From contig NZ_QLVE01000004.1 in the NCBI RefSeq assembly GCF_003331145.1, positions 124,001 through 188,000 on the forward strand: a stretch of DNA of 64,000 nt, in the 5' to 3' direction. Both the position numbers and the translations under genes were made by a program. The DNA is from Exiguobacterium sp. TNDT2. Lineage in GTDB: Bacteria; Bacillota; Bacilli; Exiguobacteriales; Exiguobacteriaceae. The first letter of the stretch is position 1; each line of letters opens with the position of its first letter. The notes beneath the pieces are model-generated. The model saw only the letters and a program-made list of their open reading frames with translations, did not search any database and was not told the DNA's origin. Below, piece after piece: positions 1-11,054 of the stretch.

Positions 1-1
1 G

Positions 2-728
<727 letters not shown>

Positions 729-729
<1 letters not shown>

Positions 730-938
730 TGTTATACCCTTCGATTGATGCCTTACAACGTATCATCCCGTCGAAATACACGATCGTAACGGTTGCCGCG
801 AAGCGAGCCCGCCAAATCCAGGACGGAAAAGCACCGAAAGTCGCCGCGCCAAAATCGTATAAGCCGGTCGGTCAAGCGCTAGAAGAATTGTATTCGGGTG
901 ACACGACAATCATCGCGAACGAAAAAAACAACGGATGA
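729..938 (+). CDS. rpoZ: RNA polymerase omega subunit
   Basis: Small subunit that helps assemble the beta-prime subunit into RNA polymerase. It has 69 residues, the family size, with the N-terminal L-Y-P-S-I-D start and the conserved helix [12 protein letters not shown] that contacts beta-prime. Its ATG shares one base with the gmk stop, so the two are probably translationally coupled; GGAGG at 718-722, inside the gmk end, serves as its ribosome site. Confidence 0.94.
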
Positions 939-943
939 ATTGT

Positions 944-969
944 GACCCAAGTCGGATACGACTTGGGTC
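944..969 (+). terminator. Stem-loop after rpoZ, possible weak terminator
   Basis: A perfect 11-base-pair stem (944-954 with 959-969) closed by a GATA loop, 5 bases after the rpoZ stop. The following bases (TCATTGTCT) contain few T residues, so it may attenuate rather than stop transcription into coaBC. Confidence 0.5.
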
Positions 970-997
970 TCATTGTCTATAAGGGGGAGAAATGTGA

Positions 998-2188
998 ATG
1001 TTGAACGATCGGAATATCTTGCTTTGTGTGAGCGGCGGGATCGCGGCGTATAAGGCGTGCGCGCTCACGTCAAAACTCGTCCAGGCCGGTGCGAACGTGC
1101 ACGTGGCGATGACCGCCTCAGCCGAGGAGTTCGTCGGGAAAGCGACGTTTCAGGCGCTCAGTCGCAATGCGGTACACACCGACGTGTTCGAGGAACACGA
1201 CCCGACCAAAATCGCCCACATCGACGTCGTCGACACGAGTGATTTGATCGTCGTCGCACCGGCCACGGCGAACATGATCGCGAAACTCGCGGCCGGTATT
1301 GCCGACGACTTCATCACGACCTCGATTTTAGCGGCGAAATGCCCGGTCATCGTCTCACCGGCGATGAACGTCAATATGCTCGAACATCCGGCCACGCGCC
1401 GCAACATCGAGACGCTCAAAACGTTCGGTTATCAAATCATCGAACCGGGCGTCGGCAATCTCGCGTGCGGTTGGATCGGCGGGGGTCGTTTGCCGGAACC
1501 GGAAGACATCGTCCGGATTATCGAGAGCCAATTCGTCCCGAAACTTCTGCTCGGGAAGCAAGTGTTGATCACGGCGGGGCCGACGGTCGAACGCATCGAC
1601 CCGGTCCGGTTCCTATCGAACGACTCGTCAGGCAAGATGGGCGTCGCGCTCGCCGAGGCGGCCCGCGACATGGGAGCCTACGTCACACTCGTCCACGGTC
1701 CACTGCAAGTACCGGTACCGGATGGAGTAACCGCCATCGCCGTCGAATCCGGGACGGAGATGCTCGAGACGGTGCTCGCGCGCTTCGATGACCAAGACCT
1801 CGTCATCAAATCGGCCGCCGTCGCCGACTATCGCCCAAAGACGGTCCATAGCGAGAAACATAAAAAAGTGCACGGGCCGTTGACAATCGAACTCGAAGAG
1901 ACGACCGATATCTTGAAGATGCTCGGGGAGAAGAAAACGCATCAGCTCCTCGTCGGCTTTGCGGCCGAGACGGAGAACCTCGAGCAACACGCCCGCGACA
2001 AAATCGCCCGCAAGCGGGTCGACTATCTCGTGGCCAATGATGTGTCGCAACCGGATATCGGCTTCCGCTCTGACGACAACGAGGTCATGTTGTTTCGGGC
2101 GGACGGTGCTCACGTCCGCTTACCACGACAGAGCAAACGTGAACTCGCCGTCGAGTTGCTCACCCATTTTAAGGAAGATTTGCGATGA
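998..2188 (+). CDS. coaBC: Bifunctional phosphopantothenoylcysteine decarboxylase / phosphopantothenate-cysteine ligase
   Basis: Catalyses two successive steps of coenzyme A synthesis. The CoaC flavoprotein half (about residues 1-185) carries the G-G-I-A-A-Y-K flavin motif, a PAMNVNM segment and the A-C-G-W-I-G-G-G-R substrate-recognition loop with its catalytic Cys. The CoaB half (about 186-396) begins at V-L-I-T-A-G-P-T and contains the A-A-V-A-D-Y and K-I-A-R-K motifs. The 396-residue length is standard. The ATG follows AAGGGGGAGA. The end overlaps priA by four bases (ATGA). Confidence 0.95.
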   Translation: MLNDRNILLCVSGGIAAYKACALTSKLVQAGANVHVAMTASAEEFVGKATFQALSRNAVHTDVFEEHDPTKIAHIDVVDTSDLIVVAPATANMIAKLAAGIADDFITTSILAAKCPVIVSPAMNVNMLEHPATRRNIETLKTFGYQIIEPGVGNLACGWIGGGRLPEPEDIVRIIESQFVPKLLLGKQVLITAGPTVERIDPVRFLSNDSSGKMGVALAEAARDMGAYVTLVHGPLQVPVPDGVTAIAVESGTEMLETVLARFDDQDLVIKSAAVADYRPKTVHSEKHKKVHGPLTIELEETTDILKMLGEKKTHQLLVGFAAETENLEQHARDKIARKRVDYLVANDVSQPDIGFRSDDNEVMLFRADGAHVRLPRQSKRELAVELLTHFKEDLR

Positions 2189-4509
2189 TCGCCCATGTCC
2201 ATGTCGACGCACCCGTCATCACGATCGACCGTCCGTTCGATTATGAGGTCCCGTCCCAGTTCGAGACGTTAATCGAACCGGGCATGCGTGTCTCGGTCCC
2301 GTTCGGCTCACGACGCCTGCTCGGAATCGTGACCGGTGTCTCGGAAGGGACACGCGAAGGCTTGAAGCCACTTGAAGCATTATTAGATGAAGAATCATCT
2401 CTGACGGACGAGTTGCTCGACTTATCGACCCACGTGAAAGAGACGACGCTCTGCTTCCGGTCGTCGGCACTCCTCGCGATGCTGCCGGCAGCGTTGAAGG
2501 TGAGTTATGACAAAGAGATTAAAGGTGAGACGCTTCCAGACGGTGTTCGGGCCGGCACCCATCTTTCCGAGTACCCAAAAGAAACGCAGTCCGTCATCTT
2601 GGCGCTCGCCAAAAAAGGGGACATTTTGCTCGCGCCGGTGTTAAAAGAAAAACGGACGGTCAAGACGGACCTCGTCATCGAGCTCATCGACGCGACGCTC
2701 ATCCCGGCCCGTGCGAAGAAACAACAAGAAGCGATTCAGTTGCTGCAAGACGTACCGCGCATGTATTGGTCGTCGTTACGTCAAATCGGATTATCGCGCG
2801 CGCAACTGCAAAAGATGGAGTTGCTCGGTGCCGTCAACGTGACCGAGGTCGAACTGAACCGCGATCCATACGCCATGATTGAACAAGTCATCGAGACTGT
2901 CGAACTGAACGAAAGTCAAGCGACGGCCGTCCATGCCATCTACGACGCCAAAGCCGGGGAGACGTTGCTCTTGCACGGTGTCACCGGTAGCGGGAAGACC
3001 GAGGTCTATCTCGAAGCGATCGGTCAAGTCGTCGACGATGGCAAACAGGCGATTTTGCTTGTCCCAGAAATCTCGCTCACGCCGATGATGGTGAAACGGT
3101 TCAAACGCCGTTTCGGCGACCGGGTCGCCGTGCTCCATAGCGCCTTGTCGCAAGGCGAGAAATACGATGAATGGCGGAAAATCAAACGACGAGAAGTCGA
3201 CGTCGTCGTCGGGGCCCGCTCGGCCATCTTCGCACCGCTCGAAAACATTGGCCTTATCATCTTAGATGAAGAGCATGAGACGACGTACAAGCAAGAAGAG
3301 AACCCGCGCTATCATGCGCGTGACGTCGCGATTTGGCGAGCGCATTACCATGAGTGTCCGGTCGTGCTCGGAAGTGCGACCCCGTCTCTCGAGTCTTACG
3401 CCCGCGCCCAAAAAGGTGTCTACCGTTATCTGCAACTCAGCGAACGGTACGGCGGCGAGATGCCGCCGGTGCATATTATCGATATGCGACGCGAACTCGC
3501 CAAAGGGAATACGACGATGTTTTCAGAAGATTTATTTGTCGCTATCAACGACCGCATCGCCAAAAAAGAACAGTGTGTCATCTTGCTCAACCGTCGTGGC
3601 TTCACGACGTTCGTCATGTGCCGCGACTGCGGGGAAGGACTCACTTGCCCGCACTGCGCCGTCAACTTGACATATCACCAACACGGCGACCGGCTCAAAT
3701 GCCACTACTGCGGCTACGAGATTGGGATGCCGTCGAAGTGCCCGACGTGTGACAGCAAGAAAATCAAACAGTTCGGCACCGGCACGCAAAAGATTGAGAC
3801 CGAGCTGTTGAACCGCATCCCCGAGGCGCGAATCATCCGAATGGACCAAGACACGACGTCCCGAAAAGGGTCGCACGAGCAACTGTTGAAACGCTTCGAG
3901 GATGGAGAGGCTGACATTTTGCTCGGCACTCAAATGATCGCCAAAGGACTCGATTTCCCGAACGTCACACTCGTCGGCGTGCTCGCAGCGGATGCGACAC
4001 TCGGCATGCCCGATTTCCGGGCGACCGAGCGCACGTTCCAACTCGTGACCCAAGTCGCCGGTCGTGCCGGGCGAGGCATTCTGCCTGGTGAGGCGTACGT
4101 GCAGACGTACAACCCGGACCATTATGTCATCGAGACGGCGAGTGAACACGATTATGAATCGTTTTACGCCCGGGAGATGCAGCTGCGCCAAGTCGGCAAT
4201 CATCCTCCGTATTGGTACGTCACACTTGTCACGTTCGCGGCGGAAAGTCCGCTCGTCGCCCAAGCCGAGGCCGAGCTGTTCGCTTCTGATTTTGTCGAGG
4301 CGCATGTGGCGCAGTCACGGCTGAACGGCCCGATGCCGGCGCCGCTGTCGAAACTAAAGAACTTGTACCGCTATCAGTTGTTCATCAAGACGAAACACCC
4401 TGAAGCGCTATATCCGGTCCTCGCCGCGTTGCAACAGGCACGCGCGAAGGCGATCAGTAAAAAAGAATATCAATTGAGTATCGACGTAAACCCATACGTA
4501 TTCATGTGA
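2185..4509 (+). CDS. priA: Primosomal protein N' (replication restart helicase)
   Basis: 3'-5' superfamily 2 DNA helicase that recognises stalled forks and loads the primosome. An N-terminal DNA-binding region (about 1-220) precedes the helicase core with Walker [12 protein letters not shown], the DEEH box, and a zinc-binding insertion of four CxxC pairs near residues 475-530. The downstream I-A-K-G-L-D-F-P and V-A-G-R-A-G-R motifs complete the helicase signature. It has 774 residues, slightly shorter than the Bacillus protein. AAGGAAG (2171-2177) is the ribosome site, and the start overlaps the coaBC stop. Confidence 0.96.
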   Translation: MIAHVHVDAPVITIDRPFDYEVPSQFETLIEPGMRVSVPFGSRRLLGIVTGVSEGTREGLKPLEALLDEESSLTDELLDLSTHVKETTLCFRSSALLAMLPAALKVSYDKEIKGETLPDGVRAGTHLSEYPKETQSVILALAKKGDILLAPVLKEKRTVKTDLVIELIDATLIPARAKKQQEAIQLLQDVPRMYWSSLRQIGLSRAQLQKMELLGAVNVTEVELNRDPYAMIEQVIETVELNESQATAVHAIYDAKAGETLLLHGVTGSGKTEVYLEAIGQVVDDGKQAILLVPEISLTPMMVKRFKRRFGDRVAVLHSALSQGEKYDEWRKIKRREVDVVVGARSAIFAPLENIGLIILDEEHETTYKQEENPRYHARDVAIWRAHYHECPVVLGSATPSLESYARAQKGVYRYLQLSERYGGEMPPVHIIDMRRELAKGNTTMFSEDLFVAINDRIAKKEQCVILLNRRGFTTFVMCRDCGEGLTCPHCAVNLTYHQHGDRLKCHYCGYEIGMPSKCPTCDSKKIKQFGTGTQKIETELLNRIPEARIIRMDQDTTSRKGSHEQLLKRFEDGEADILLGTQMIAKGLDFPNVTLVGVLAADATLGMPDFRATERTFQLVTQVAGRAGRGILPGEAYVQTYNPDHYVIETASEHDYESFYAREMQLRQVGNHPPYWYVTLVTFAAESPLVAQAEAELFASDFVEAHVAQSRLNGPMPAPLSKLKNLYRYQLFIKTKHPEALYPVLAALQQARAKAISKKEYQLSIDVNPYVFM

Positions 4510-4520
4510 GGTGGAACCAA

Positions 4521-5906
4521 ATGTATAAAGTAGTAGAGATTCCAAATGAGATTTTACGGGTCACGTGTGATCCGGTGACGAAATTTGATAAAAAGTTGCG
4601 TCAGACGGTCGATCGACTGTTCGACACGATGTACGAATATGACGGCGTCGGCGTTGCCGCCCCGCAAGTCAACTTGAACCAACGGCTCGCCGTCGTCCAT
4701 ACAGATGATGAGACCGGTCCGCTCGTATTGATCAATCCAGAGATCATCGAGACGTCGGGAAGCGAGGTCGGTCTTGAAGGGTGCTTGAGTATCCCGGGAG
4801 AGTTCGGATTCGTCGAACGGCATGAGACGATCGTCGTCAAGACGCAAGACATGAAGGGCCGCTACCAACAAGTGAAGGCGAGCGGTTTCTTCGCCCGGGC
4901 AATTCAACATGAGATCGATCATCTCGACGGGGTGTTGTTCACGGACAAACTCGCCGTGCCGGAAAAAGGGACGGATCAACGCATCGTCTTCATGGGCACT
5001 CCGACGTTTGCCGTATCCGTACTTGAGCGCTTGCTCGAAGAAGGATACAATGTCGTAGGTGTCGTCTCGCAACCGGACAAGCCGGTCGGACGAAAACGCG
5101 AACTGAAACCGACGCCGGTGAAAGAGAGTGCATTGCGCCACAACATCCCGGTGTTACAGCCTGAAAAGGTGCGGACCGATTACGCGGACATCTTGGCACT
5201 CAAACCGGACTTGATCGTGACGGCAGCGTACGGTCAAATCGTTCCGACCGAACTGTTAGAAGCGCCGAAACATGGAGCCATCAACGTCCATGCCTCACTA
5301 TTGCCGAAACATCGGGGTGGTGCTCCAATCCATCAAGCCATCCTCGACGGAGACAAAGAGACGGGCGTCACGATCATGTACATGGTCGATAAGCTCGATG
5401 CCGGCGATATGATTGCCAACACGGTCGTACCAATCGAAGAATTGGACACGGTCGGTACGTTGTTCGACAAGCTCGCGGTCGCAGGGTCTGACTTGTTAAT
5501 CAAGACGCTTCCTGCCTTCCTTGCTGGTTGGATTGAAGCCGTGCCGCAGGATGAGCGTGACGTCACGTTCGCACCGAACATCAGCCGGGAGCGGGAACAG
5601 ATTGACTGGACCATTTCCGGCACAGACATTTATAACCATATCAGAGGGATGAATCCGTTCCCGACTGCGTATACGACGATTGCGGGTGAACGGGTCAAAC
5701 TGTTCTTCGGGTCGAAGACGACAGGGACGGGTGAACCGGGAACGATTGTGCGGCTTGAAGAGGATGGATTTGTCGTCGCGACAGGCGACGCGGTCGCCAT
5801 TAAAGTGATCGATTTGCAACCATCTGGTAAAAAACGAATGGATGGGGCCACGTTCATGCGTGGGGCCGGTCAAAAGTTACAAGTCGGCGATCGATTAGGA
5901 GGATAA
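4521..5906 (+). CDS. def-fmt: Peptide deformylase - methionyl-tRNA formyltransferase fusion
   Basis: One continuous 461-codon frame carries two enzymes. Residues 1-150 are a peptide deformylase with all three metal-site motifs: GVGVAAPQ (42-49), EGCLSIP (86-92) and QHEIDHLDG (129-137). Residues 152-461 are a full Met-tRNA formyltransferase, starting directly at RIVFMGTP and including the [12 protein letters not shown] loop and the LDAGDM catalytic Asp. The first domain lacks the usual C-terminal tail of separate deformylases, and the second has no start codon at the junction (codon 151 is ACG, at 4971). GAGGTGG (4508-4514) places the start at ATG 4521. Elsewhere in Bacillota def and fmt are adjacent separate genes in this same position, so the fusion probably arose by loss of the def stop. 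All catalytic residues expected in both halves are present, so both activities are likely retained (inference). Confidence 0.93.
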   Translation: MYKVVEIPNEILRVTCDPVTKFDKKLRQTVDRLFDTMYEYDGVGVAAPQVNLNQRLAVVHTDDETGPLVLINPEIIETSGSEVGLEGCLSIPGEFGFVERHETIVVKTQDMKGRYQQVKASGFFARAIQHEIDHLDGVLFTDKLAVPEKGTDQRIVFMGTPTFAVSVLERLLEEGYNVVGVVSQPDKPVGRKRELKPTPVKESALRHNIPVLQPEKVRTDYADILALKPDLIVTAAYGQIVPTELLEAPKHGAINVHASLLPKHRGGAPIHQAILDGDKETGVTIMYMVDKLDAGDMIANTVVPIEELDTVGTLFDKLAVAGSDLLIKTLPAFLAGWIEAVPQDERDVTFAPNISREREQIDWTISGTDIYNHIRGMNPFPTAYTTIAGERVKLFFGSKTTGTGEPGTIVRLEEDGFVVATGDAVAIKVIDLQPSGKKRMDGATFMRGAGQKLQVGDRLGG

Positions 5907-5907
5907 T

Positions 5908-7236
5908 ATGAACGTACGAGTTGCAGCGCTTGATACGCTAATCAAAATCGAACAAGGCGGCGCCTATTCGACGATTGCGGTCAACGACCTATTGAAACAA
6001 AAAAAATTAGCGACGAAAGACGTCGGCCTCTACACGGAGCTCGTCTACGGGACGCTCGGCCGGAAACGGACGCTCGATTATATTTTAGAGAAGCGGGTCC
6101 AAAACCCGAAAAAATTGGACAAATTTGTCTTGCCGCTCTTGCGGATGAGCGTCTATCAACTGTTTTATCTCGACAAGATCCCGGATCGGGCCGTGTTGCA
6201 TGAAGCGGTTGAAATCGCGAAAAAACGGGGCCATTCCGGGACAGGCAAGTTCGTCAATGGCGTTTTGCGCAACGTCATCCGGGACGGGTACCCAGATTTG
6301 AGCACGTTGCCGGACGCTGAACGGATTGCCATCGAACATAGCCATCCTGATTGGCTCGTTGCCGAATGGGTGGAGACGTATGGTGTCGAAGCGACCGAGG
6401 CGATGTGTAAATTAAACAATGAGCCGGCTCCGGTCACAGTGCGGGTCAACCGCCAGCGCGTCACGGTCGAAGAGATGATTGAGCGGCTCGCCGAAGTCGA
6501 TGTCGTCGCGACACGTTCCGAGCTGTCAGCGGACGGTCTCGTCATCGAGTCCGGAAACGTGCACACGACAGCGTTCATCGATATGGGCTTGTTGTCGATT
6601 CAAGATGAGAGCTCGATGATCGTCGCCGATGCGCTTCAAGCCGGGAAAATGGAACGCGTGCTCGATGCGTGTGCCGCACCGGGTGGAAAAGCGATGCATA
6701 CGGCCGAACGGATGGACGGCGGAACGCTCGTCGCGCTCGACTTGCACCCGCATAAAGCGAAGTTGATTGAACGTCAAGCGAAGCGTCTGCATATCGATGG
6801 AGTGACCGCACTTGCCCTCGATGCCCGCCAGGCTGGGGATCAATTCGAACCGGAAAGCTTCGATCGAATCTTACTCGACGTCCCATGCTCGGGACTCGGT
6901 GTCATCCGTCGCAAGCCCGATATCAAATGGACGAAGGACAAATCTGCCCTTGCCGGACTCCCGAAAGTCCAACGTGAAATCATCGACGCCGTCTTGCCAC
7001 TCCTCAAACGAGGTGGTACGCTAGTGTACTCGACATGTACAATCGACCCGACTGAGAATGAACAGCAGGCTGATTACATTTTGTCGAATGGACTGACGTG
7101 GGATGAGACACTCCAGGACCGTCTTCCCCAAGTATTGCGTCCGATGGTGTCATCGGACCGAGCTGAACTCAAATTACTCCCGACGTCGTTCGGGACGGAC
7201 GGTTTCTATATCGCCGCATTTAAGAAAGAGGTATAA
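5908..7236 (+). CDS. rsmB: 16S rRNA (cytosine-967) C5-methyltransferase
   Basis: Methylates C967 of 16S rRNA using S-adenosylmethionine. It has an N-terminal NusB-like RNA-binding domain (about 1-140) and a Sun/NOL1-type methyltransferase domain with the SAM motif [10 protein letters not shown], the motif [10 protein letters not shown] and the catalytic-Cys motif YSTCT. The 442-residue length matches the family. A strong AGGAGG (5898-5903) precedes the ATG, one base after the fusion gene ends; rlmN follows after two bases. Confidence 0.95.
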   Translation: MNVRVAALDTLIKIEQGGAYSTIAVNDLLKQKKLATKDVGLYTELVYGTLGRKRTLDYILEKRVQNPKKLDKFVLPLLRMSVYQLFYLDKIPDRAVLHEAVEIAKKRGHSGTGKFVNGVLRNVIRDGYPDLSTLPDAERIAIEHSHPDWLVAEWVETYGVEATEAMCKLNNEPAPVTVRVNRQRVTVEEMIERLAEVDVVATRSELSADGLVIESGNVHTTAFIDMGLLSIQDESSMIVADALQAGKMERVLDACAAPGGKAMHTAERMDGGTLVALDLHPHKAKLIERQAKRLHIDGVTALALDARQAGDQFEPESFDRILLDVPCSGLGVIRRKPDIKWTKDKSALAGLPKVQREIIDAVLPLLKRGGTLVYSTCTIDPTENEQQADYILSNGLTWDETLQDRLPQVLRPMVSSDRAELKLLPTSFGTDGFYIAAFKKEV

Positions 7237-7238
7237 AC

Positions 7239-8324
7239 ATGAATCCAAAAGCAGTTGAAAAAAATCCATTGGTCGGTGCCAAGCCTTCCCTCTATTCCCT
7301 CACGTATTCAGAGCTCGAACAGTGGCTCATCGAGGCAGGAGAAAAATCGTTCCGCGCGAAACAGTTATATGACTGGATGTACGTCAAGCGTGTGACGTCG
7401 TTCGACGATATGACGAACGTCTCGAAACCGCTCCGTGAGAAGTTGGACGCGGCGTTCCAATTGACGACGTTGAAAGAACTCGTTCGTCAAGAGTCACAAG
7501 ACGGCACGATCAAGTTTTTGTTTGAACTTCAAGACGGTTACTCGATCGAGACGGTGCTCATGCGCCATGAGTACGGCAACTCGGTCTGTGTCACGACGCA
7601 AGTCGGCTGCCGCATCGGTTGCACGTTCTGTGCCTCGACGCTCGGCGGTTTAAAACGTAATTTAGAAGCCGGCGAAATCACGGCGCAAGTGCTCGACGTG
7701 CAGCGCGCCCTCGATGCGAGCGGAGAGCGAGTCGACTCGATCGTCGTCATGGGGATCGGCGAACCGTTTGACAATTACGATGAATTGATGCGTTTCTTGC
7801 GCACCGTCAACCATGATGACGGCTTGAACATCGGTTCACGCCACATCACCGTGTCAACGAGTGGGATTGTGCCGAAAATCTACAAGTTTGCTGACGAAGG
7901 GATGCGTATCAACTTCGCCATCTCGCTTCATGCGCCGACGACAGAGATTCGGACGCGTCTCATGCCGATCAACCGTGCCTACAACTTGGACAAGTTGATG
8001 GAAGCGGTCAATTACTATACAGAGAAAAGCGGTCGCCGCATCACGTTCGAATACGGTTTATTCGGCGGGGTCAACGACACGGAAGAACACGCGCATCAAC
8101 TCGCTGACTTGTTGAAAGGCGTCAAATGTCACGTCAACTTGATTCCAGTCAACCACGTGCTCGAGCGCGACTACGTCCGCACACCACGTAAACAAATTTT
8201 TGCCTTTGAAAAAGTGCTCAAAGATCGAAAAGTGAACGTGACGATTCGTCGCGAACAAGGTTCGGATATCGATGCGGCTTGTGGGCAGCTTCGAGCGAAG
8301 GAGCGCGAACAAGAAACGAGGTAA
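7239..8324 (+). CDS. rlmN: Dual-specificity 23S rRNA A2503 / tRNA A37 C2-methyltransferase
   Basis: Radical SAM enzyme that makes 2-methyladenosine in the ribosomal peptidyl-transferase region and in tRNA. The iron-sulfur CxxxCxxC motif is seen as [11 protein letters not shown] near residues 124-133, and the second conserved Cys is in D-A-A-C-G-Q-L near the C-terminus. It has 361 residues. It lies in the same operon as rsmB, and the downstream prpC begins eight bases after its stop. Confidence 0.95.
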   Translation: MNPKAVEKNPLVGAKPSLYSLTYSELEQWLIEAGEKSFRAKQLYDWMYVKRVTSFDDMTNVSKPLREKLDAAFQLTTLKELVRQESQDGTIKFLFELQDGYSIETVLMRHEYGNSVCVTTQVGCRIGCTFCASTLGGLKRNLEAGEITAQVLDVQRALDASGERVDSIVVMGIGEPFDNYDELMRFLRTVNHDDGLNIGSRHITVSTSGIVPKIYKFADEGMRINFAISLHAPTTEIRTRLMPINRAYNLDKLMEAVNYYTEKSGRRITFEYGLFGGVNDTEEHAHQLADLLKGVKCHVNLIPVNHVLERDYVRTPRKQIFAFEKVLKDRKVNVTIRREQGSDIDAACGQLRAKEREQETR

Positions 8325-8332
8325 TCAGGAAG

Positions 8333-9067
8333 ATGGAATTAGCATACCGAACCGACCGGGGCCAAGTGAGAGCGCAGAACGAGGACGCCGTCTTGATTTT
8401 AGGGGACGAACGTGCCGGAATCGCACTCGTGGCCGATGGTATGGGAGGGCATGAAGCCGGGGAAGTCGCGAGTCAGCTCGTCATTGAGCAGTTTCGTCGT
8501 GCTTTCCCCACGCTTCCGGCCTCACCGATGGAAATGGAGAATTGGTTTCGAGACAATGTTGAACTGGCCAATGAGCAAGTGCTTGATTTCTCGAAGCAAG
8601 CGAACCTGCTCATGATGGGGACGACAATCGCCGGCGTCTGCTGGCATGACGAGACAATCGTGATCGTCCATGTCGGAGATAGCCGTGTGTATGCCTTGCG
8701 TGACAATAAACTTCAACAGTTGACGGAGGATCATTCTTACGTCAATGTGTTGAAGCAACTCGGGGAGTTGACTGAAGAAGAGATGCGTGTTCATCCGAAA
8801 CGTAATATCATCACCCGAGCAATCGGCTCGAAAGAGCATGTCGAACCTGATCTGCAAGTATTTGCCGAACCCGAGTTTGACACGATTTTAATCTGTACGG
8901 ACGGCTTGACGACGCATTTGACCGATGACGAGATCAAGCAAGTCTTGGAACGTCCCGTCTCGGCTGACGTCAAGGCAAATCAATTGATTGATCGAGCCAA
9001 CCGTTTGGGGGGGAGTGACAATATCACTGTCGCCCTCGTCCAGTTCACAGAGAGAAAGAGAGGATGA
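8333..9067 (+). CDS. prpC: PP2C-type serine/threonine phosphatase
   Basis: Metal-dependent protein phosphatase that reverses PrkC phosphorylation. PPM motifs are present: R-x-x-N-E-D-A near the start, the V-A-D-G-M-G-G-H metal site, V-G-D-S-R-V-Y, and the C-terminal G-G-S-D-N-I-T. The chosen ATG, 10 bases after GAGGT, gives 244 residues and aligns with Bacillus PrpC; an upstream frame into rlmN is not needed. The stop overlaps the next frame, and the partner kinase follows directly. Confidence 0.94.
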   Translation: MELAYRTDRGQVRAQNEDAVLILGDERAGIALVADGMGGHEAGEVASQLVIEQFRRAFPTLPASPMEMENWFRDNVELANEQVLDFSKQANLLMMGTTIAGVCWHDETIVIVHVGDSRVYALRDNKLQQLTEDHSYVNVLKQLGELTEEEMRVHPKRNIITRAIGSKEHVEPDLQVFAEPEFDTILICTDGLTTHLTDDEIKQVLERPVSADVKANQLIDRANRLGGSDNITVALVQFTERKRG

Positions 9068-9072
9068 ATCCG

Positions 9073-11010
9073 ATGCGAAGTGGAGAACGAATCAACGATC
9101 GTTATCGGATCGAACAGCAAATCGGCAGCGGCGGCATGGCAAATGTCTACCGGGCTCACGATGAGATTTTAAACCGAACCGTCGCCATCAAGGTGTTGCG
9201 ATCTGAATTCTCGCACAATGAACAATTTATACGCCGGTTTGAGCGTGAAGCCCATGCGGCAACAAGTCTGAACCATCCAAATATTGTGGCCATTTATGAC
9301 GTCGGGGATGAACGCGACATCTATTACATCGTCATGGAACATGTCGATGGGATGACGCTGAAACAATATTTACAAGAAGAGTACATATCTGTCGACGAGG
9401 CGCTCCGCATCATGGGACAGATATGTGATGCGATCGACCACGCTCATGCGAATCGAATCATTCACCGGGACATCAAACCGCAAAACATGATGATCGACCA
9501 AAGCGGTAACGTCAAAGTGACGGATTTTGGGATTGCGGTGGCCATGTCGAACGCGACGCTTACCCATACGATGTCGGTCCTCGGATCGGTCCACTACTTT
9601 TCTCCCGAGCAGGCACGCGGGAAGTTCGCCGATGAGAAGTCAGATATTTACTCGCTCGGCACGGTGCTCTATGAACTTGTGACCGGCCGCGTGCCGTTCA
9701 TCGGCGAGACGCCGGTCGCCGTCGCGTTGCAGCATCTGCAAGACGACCCGATTCGACCGATGGATTTGAACCCGAACATCCCGCAAGCGCTTGAAAACTG
9801 TATCATGCAGGCGCTCGCGAAGTCACCGGGCGCGCGTCATGCCTCGGTCGCCGCGTTCAAAAAGGATTGCATGACGGCACTTGATTCAGAACGTGCGAAT
9901 GAACCGAAGCGTTCGAATGAGGAGCAAGATGCGTTTGATCAGACGCTCGTCATGGCGCCGCTCGTACAAGATGACCCAATTGCTAAAGAGACACCCGAGC
10001 AACCGGTTGCAGTAACTGAACCTGTGAAAGACAAACCGAAACGGAAGAAGAAGTGGTGGCTTTGGATTTTGCTTGCGCTCCTGTTGATTGGTGGCGGGAT
10101 CGGAGCCTACGTCATCGCTGACGAAATGTCCCGAGCCGTCGTCCCGGACGTCGTCGGCATGACGAGCGACGAGGCGACGACCGAACTTGAGGCGGTAGGT
10201 TTTGTCGTCGAGACGACCGAGCGAATGAGTGACAACATTCTCGTCGGCAATGTCATCTCGCAGACGCCACAAGCCGGACGAAAGCCGAAGCGCGGGACGA
10301 CCGTGACGATTGTCGTCTCGGCCGGAAAAGAGACGGTCGAGATGCCGGACGTTGAAGGGTTGTCCCAATCTGCAGCCGAACGGACGCTCAAAGACCTCGA
10401 TTTCACGGATATCGAGATTCAATCGGAGGCGTCTGAGACGGTCGATAGCGGGGATGTCATCTCTCAATCGATTACTCCAGGCGATGAGGTCGTCCCCTCT
10501 GAAGAGACGGTGACCCTTGTCGTCTCAACAGGAAGCAATAAAATCGAACTCGCCAATTTGGCTGGGTATACGTTCGAAGAAGCGACGACGTACGCCGAAC
10601 AGAATAGCTTAAAAATCGTCAAACGGGACGAGTATTCAACGAGCGTGCCTGCGAACCAAATTATCCGTCAACTCCCGACGGCCGGGACGGCAGTCGACCC
10701 GGGGACGGAATTGACCGTTATCGTGTCGCAAGGTGTCGAACCGACTGACGTGTCGATTGAGCGTGAAGTCAACGTCGAAATCGAGCCGCCCGCTGAAGGC
10801 GAAGAGCCCGTGGCGCTCGAAGTCGTCATTCGGACGGTCGACGCACGTGGCGAAATTGAAGTGTTGCGTGATAAGATAACGGAGACGACGACGTATTCGT
10901 ATACACTTGTCATCGCACCGGACGAAGTCGGAACCGCGACGATTGAAGTCGATGGTGAAATCGTTCGTACGGATACGGTGACCTACGCACAAGCAAAAGA
11001 TTCACAATGA
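9073..11010 (+). CDS. prkC: Serine/threonine kinase with PASTA domains
   Basis: Membrane kinase that senses peptidoglycan fragments and phosphorylates translation and cell-wall proteins. The kinase domain (about 10-270) has G-S-G-G-M-A-N-V, the catalytic Lys in VAIKVL, HRDIKPQN and DFG, and a Thr-rich activation loop. A juxtamembrane Lys/Arg patch is followed by one transmembrane helix (about 327-350), three extracellular PASTA repeats (about 354-418, 421-487, 490-555) and a 90-residue beta-rich tail. The ATG at 9073 is chosen over one at 9064 because AGAGAGGA then has proper spacing and the start aligns with Bacillus PrkC; length is 645. Confidence 0.95.
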   Translation: MRSGERINDRYRIEQQIGSGGMANVYRAHDEILNRTVAIKVLRSEFSHNEQFIRRFEREAHAATSLNHPNIVAIYDVGDERDIYYIVMEHVDGMTLKQYLQEEYISVDEALRIMGQICDAIDHAHANRIIHRDIKPQNMMIDQSGNVKVTDFGIAVAMSNATLTHTMSVLGSVHYFSPEQARGKFADEKSDIYSLGTVLYELVTGRVPFIGETPVAVALQHLQDDPIRPMDLNPNIPQALENCIMQALAKSPGARHASVAAFKKDCMTALDSERANEPKRSNEEQDAFDQTLVMAPLVQDDPIAKETPEQPVAVTEPVKDKPKRKKKWWLWILLALLLIGGGIGAYVIADEMSRAVVPDVVGMTSDEATTELEAVGFVVETTERMSDNILVGNVISQTPQAGRKPKRGTTVTIVVSAGKETVEMPDVEGLSQSAAERTLKDLDFTDIEIQSEASETVDSGDVISQSITPGDEVVPSEETVTLVVSTGSNKIELANLAGYTFEEATTYAEQNSLKIVKRDEYSTSVPANQIIRQLPTAGTAVDPGTELTVIVSQGVEPTDVSIEREVNVEIEPPAEGEEPVALEVVIRTVDARGEIEVLRDKITETTTYSYTLVIAPDEVGTATIEVDGEIVRTDTVTYAQAKDSQ

Positions 11011-11038
11011 AGAGGTGGCGTGCGCGTCACCTCTTTTT
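11010..11038 (+). terminator. Rho-independent terminator after prkC
   Basis: AAGAGGTG pairs with CACCTCTT, extended by a G-T/C-G/G-C inner stem, and is followed by TTTTTCT. It begins at the prkC stop and separates the kinase operon from rsgA, though read-through is possible. Confidence 0.75.
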
Positions 11039-11054
11039 CTAAGGAGGGAATGGA

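Noticed and set aside
3532-4305. A 257-codon minus-strand frame opposite priA
   Set aside because: Shadow of the priA reading frame; composition is that of reverse-complemented coding sequence.
4960-4995. Internal start that would separate fmt from def
   Set aside because: The only in-frame ATG (4992) would remove the first beta strand of the formyltransferase, and the ACG at 4971 directly abuts AAAGGG with no spacing. No stop codon separates the two parts.
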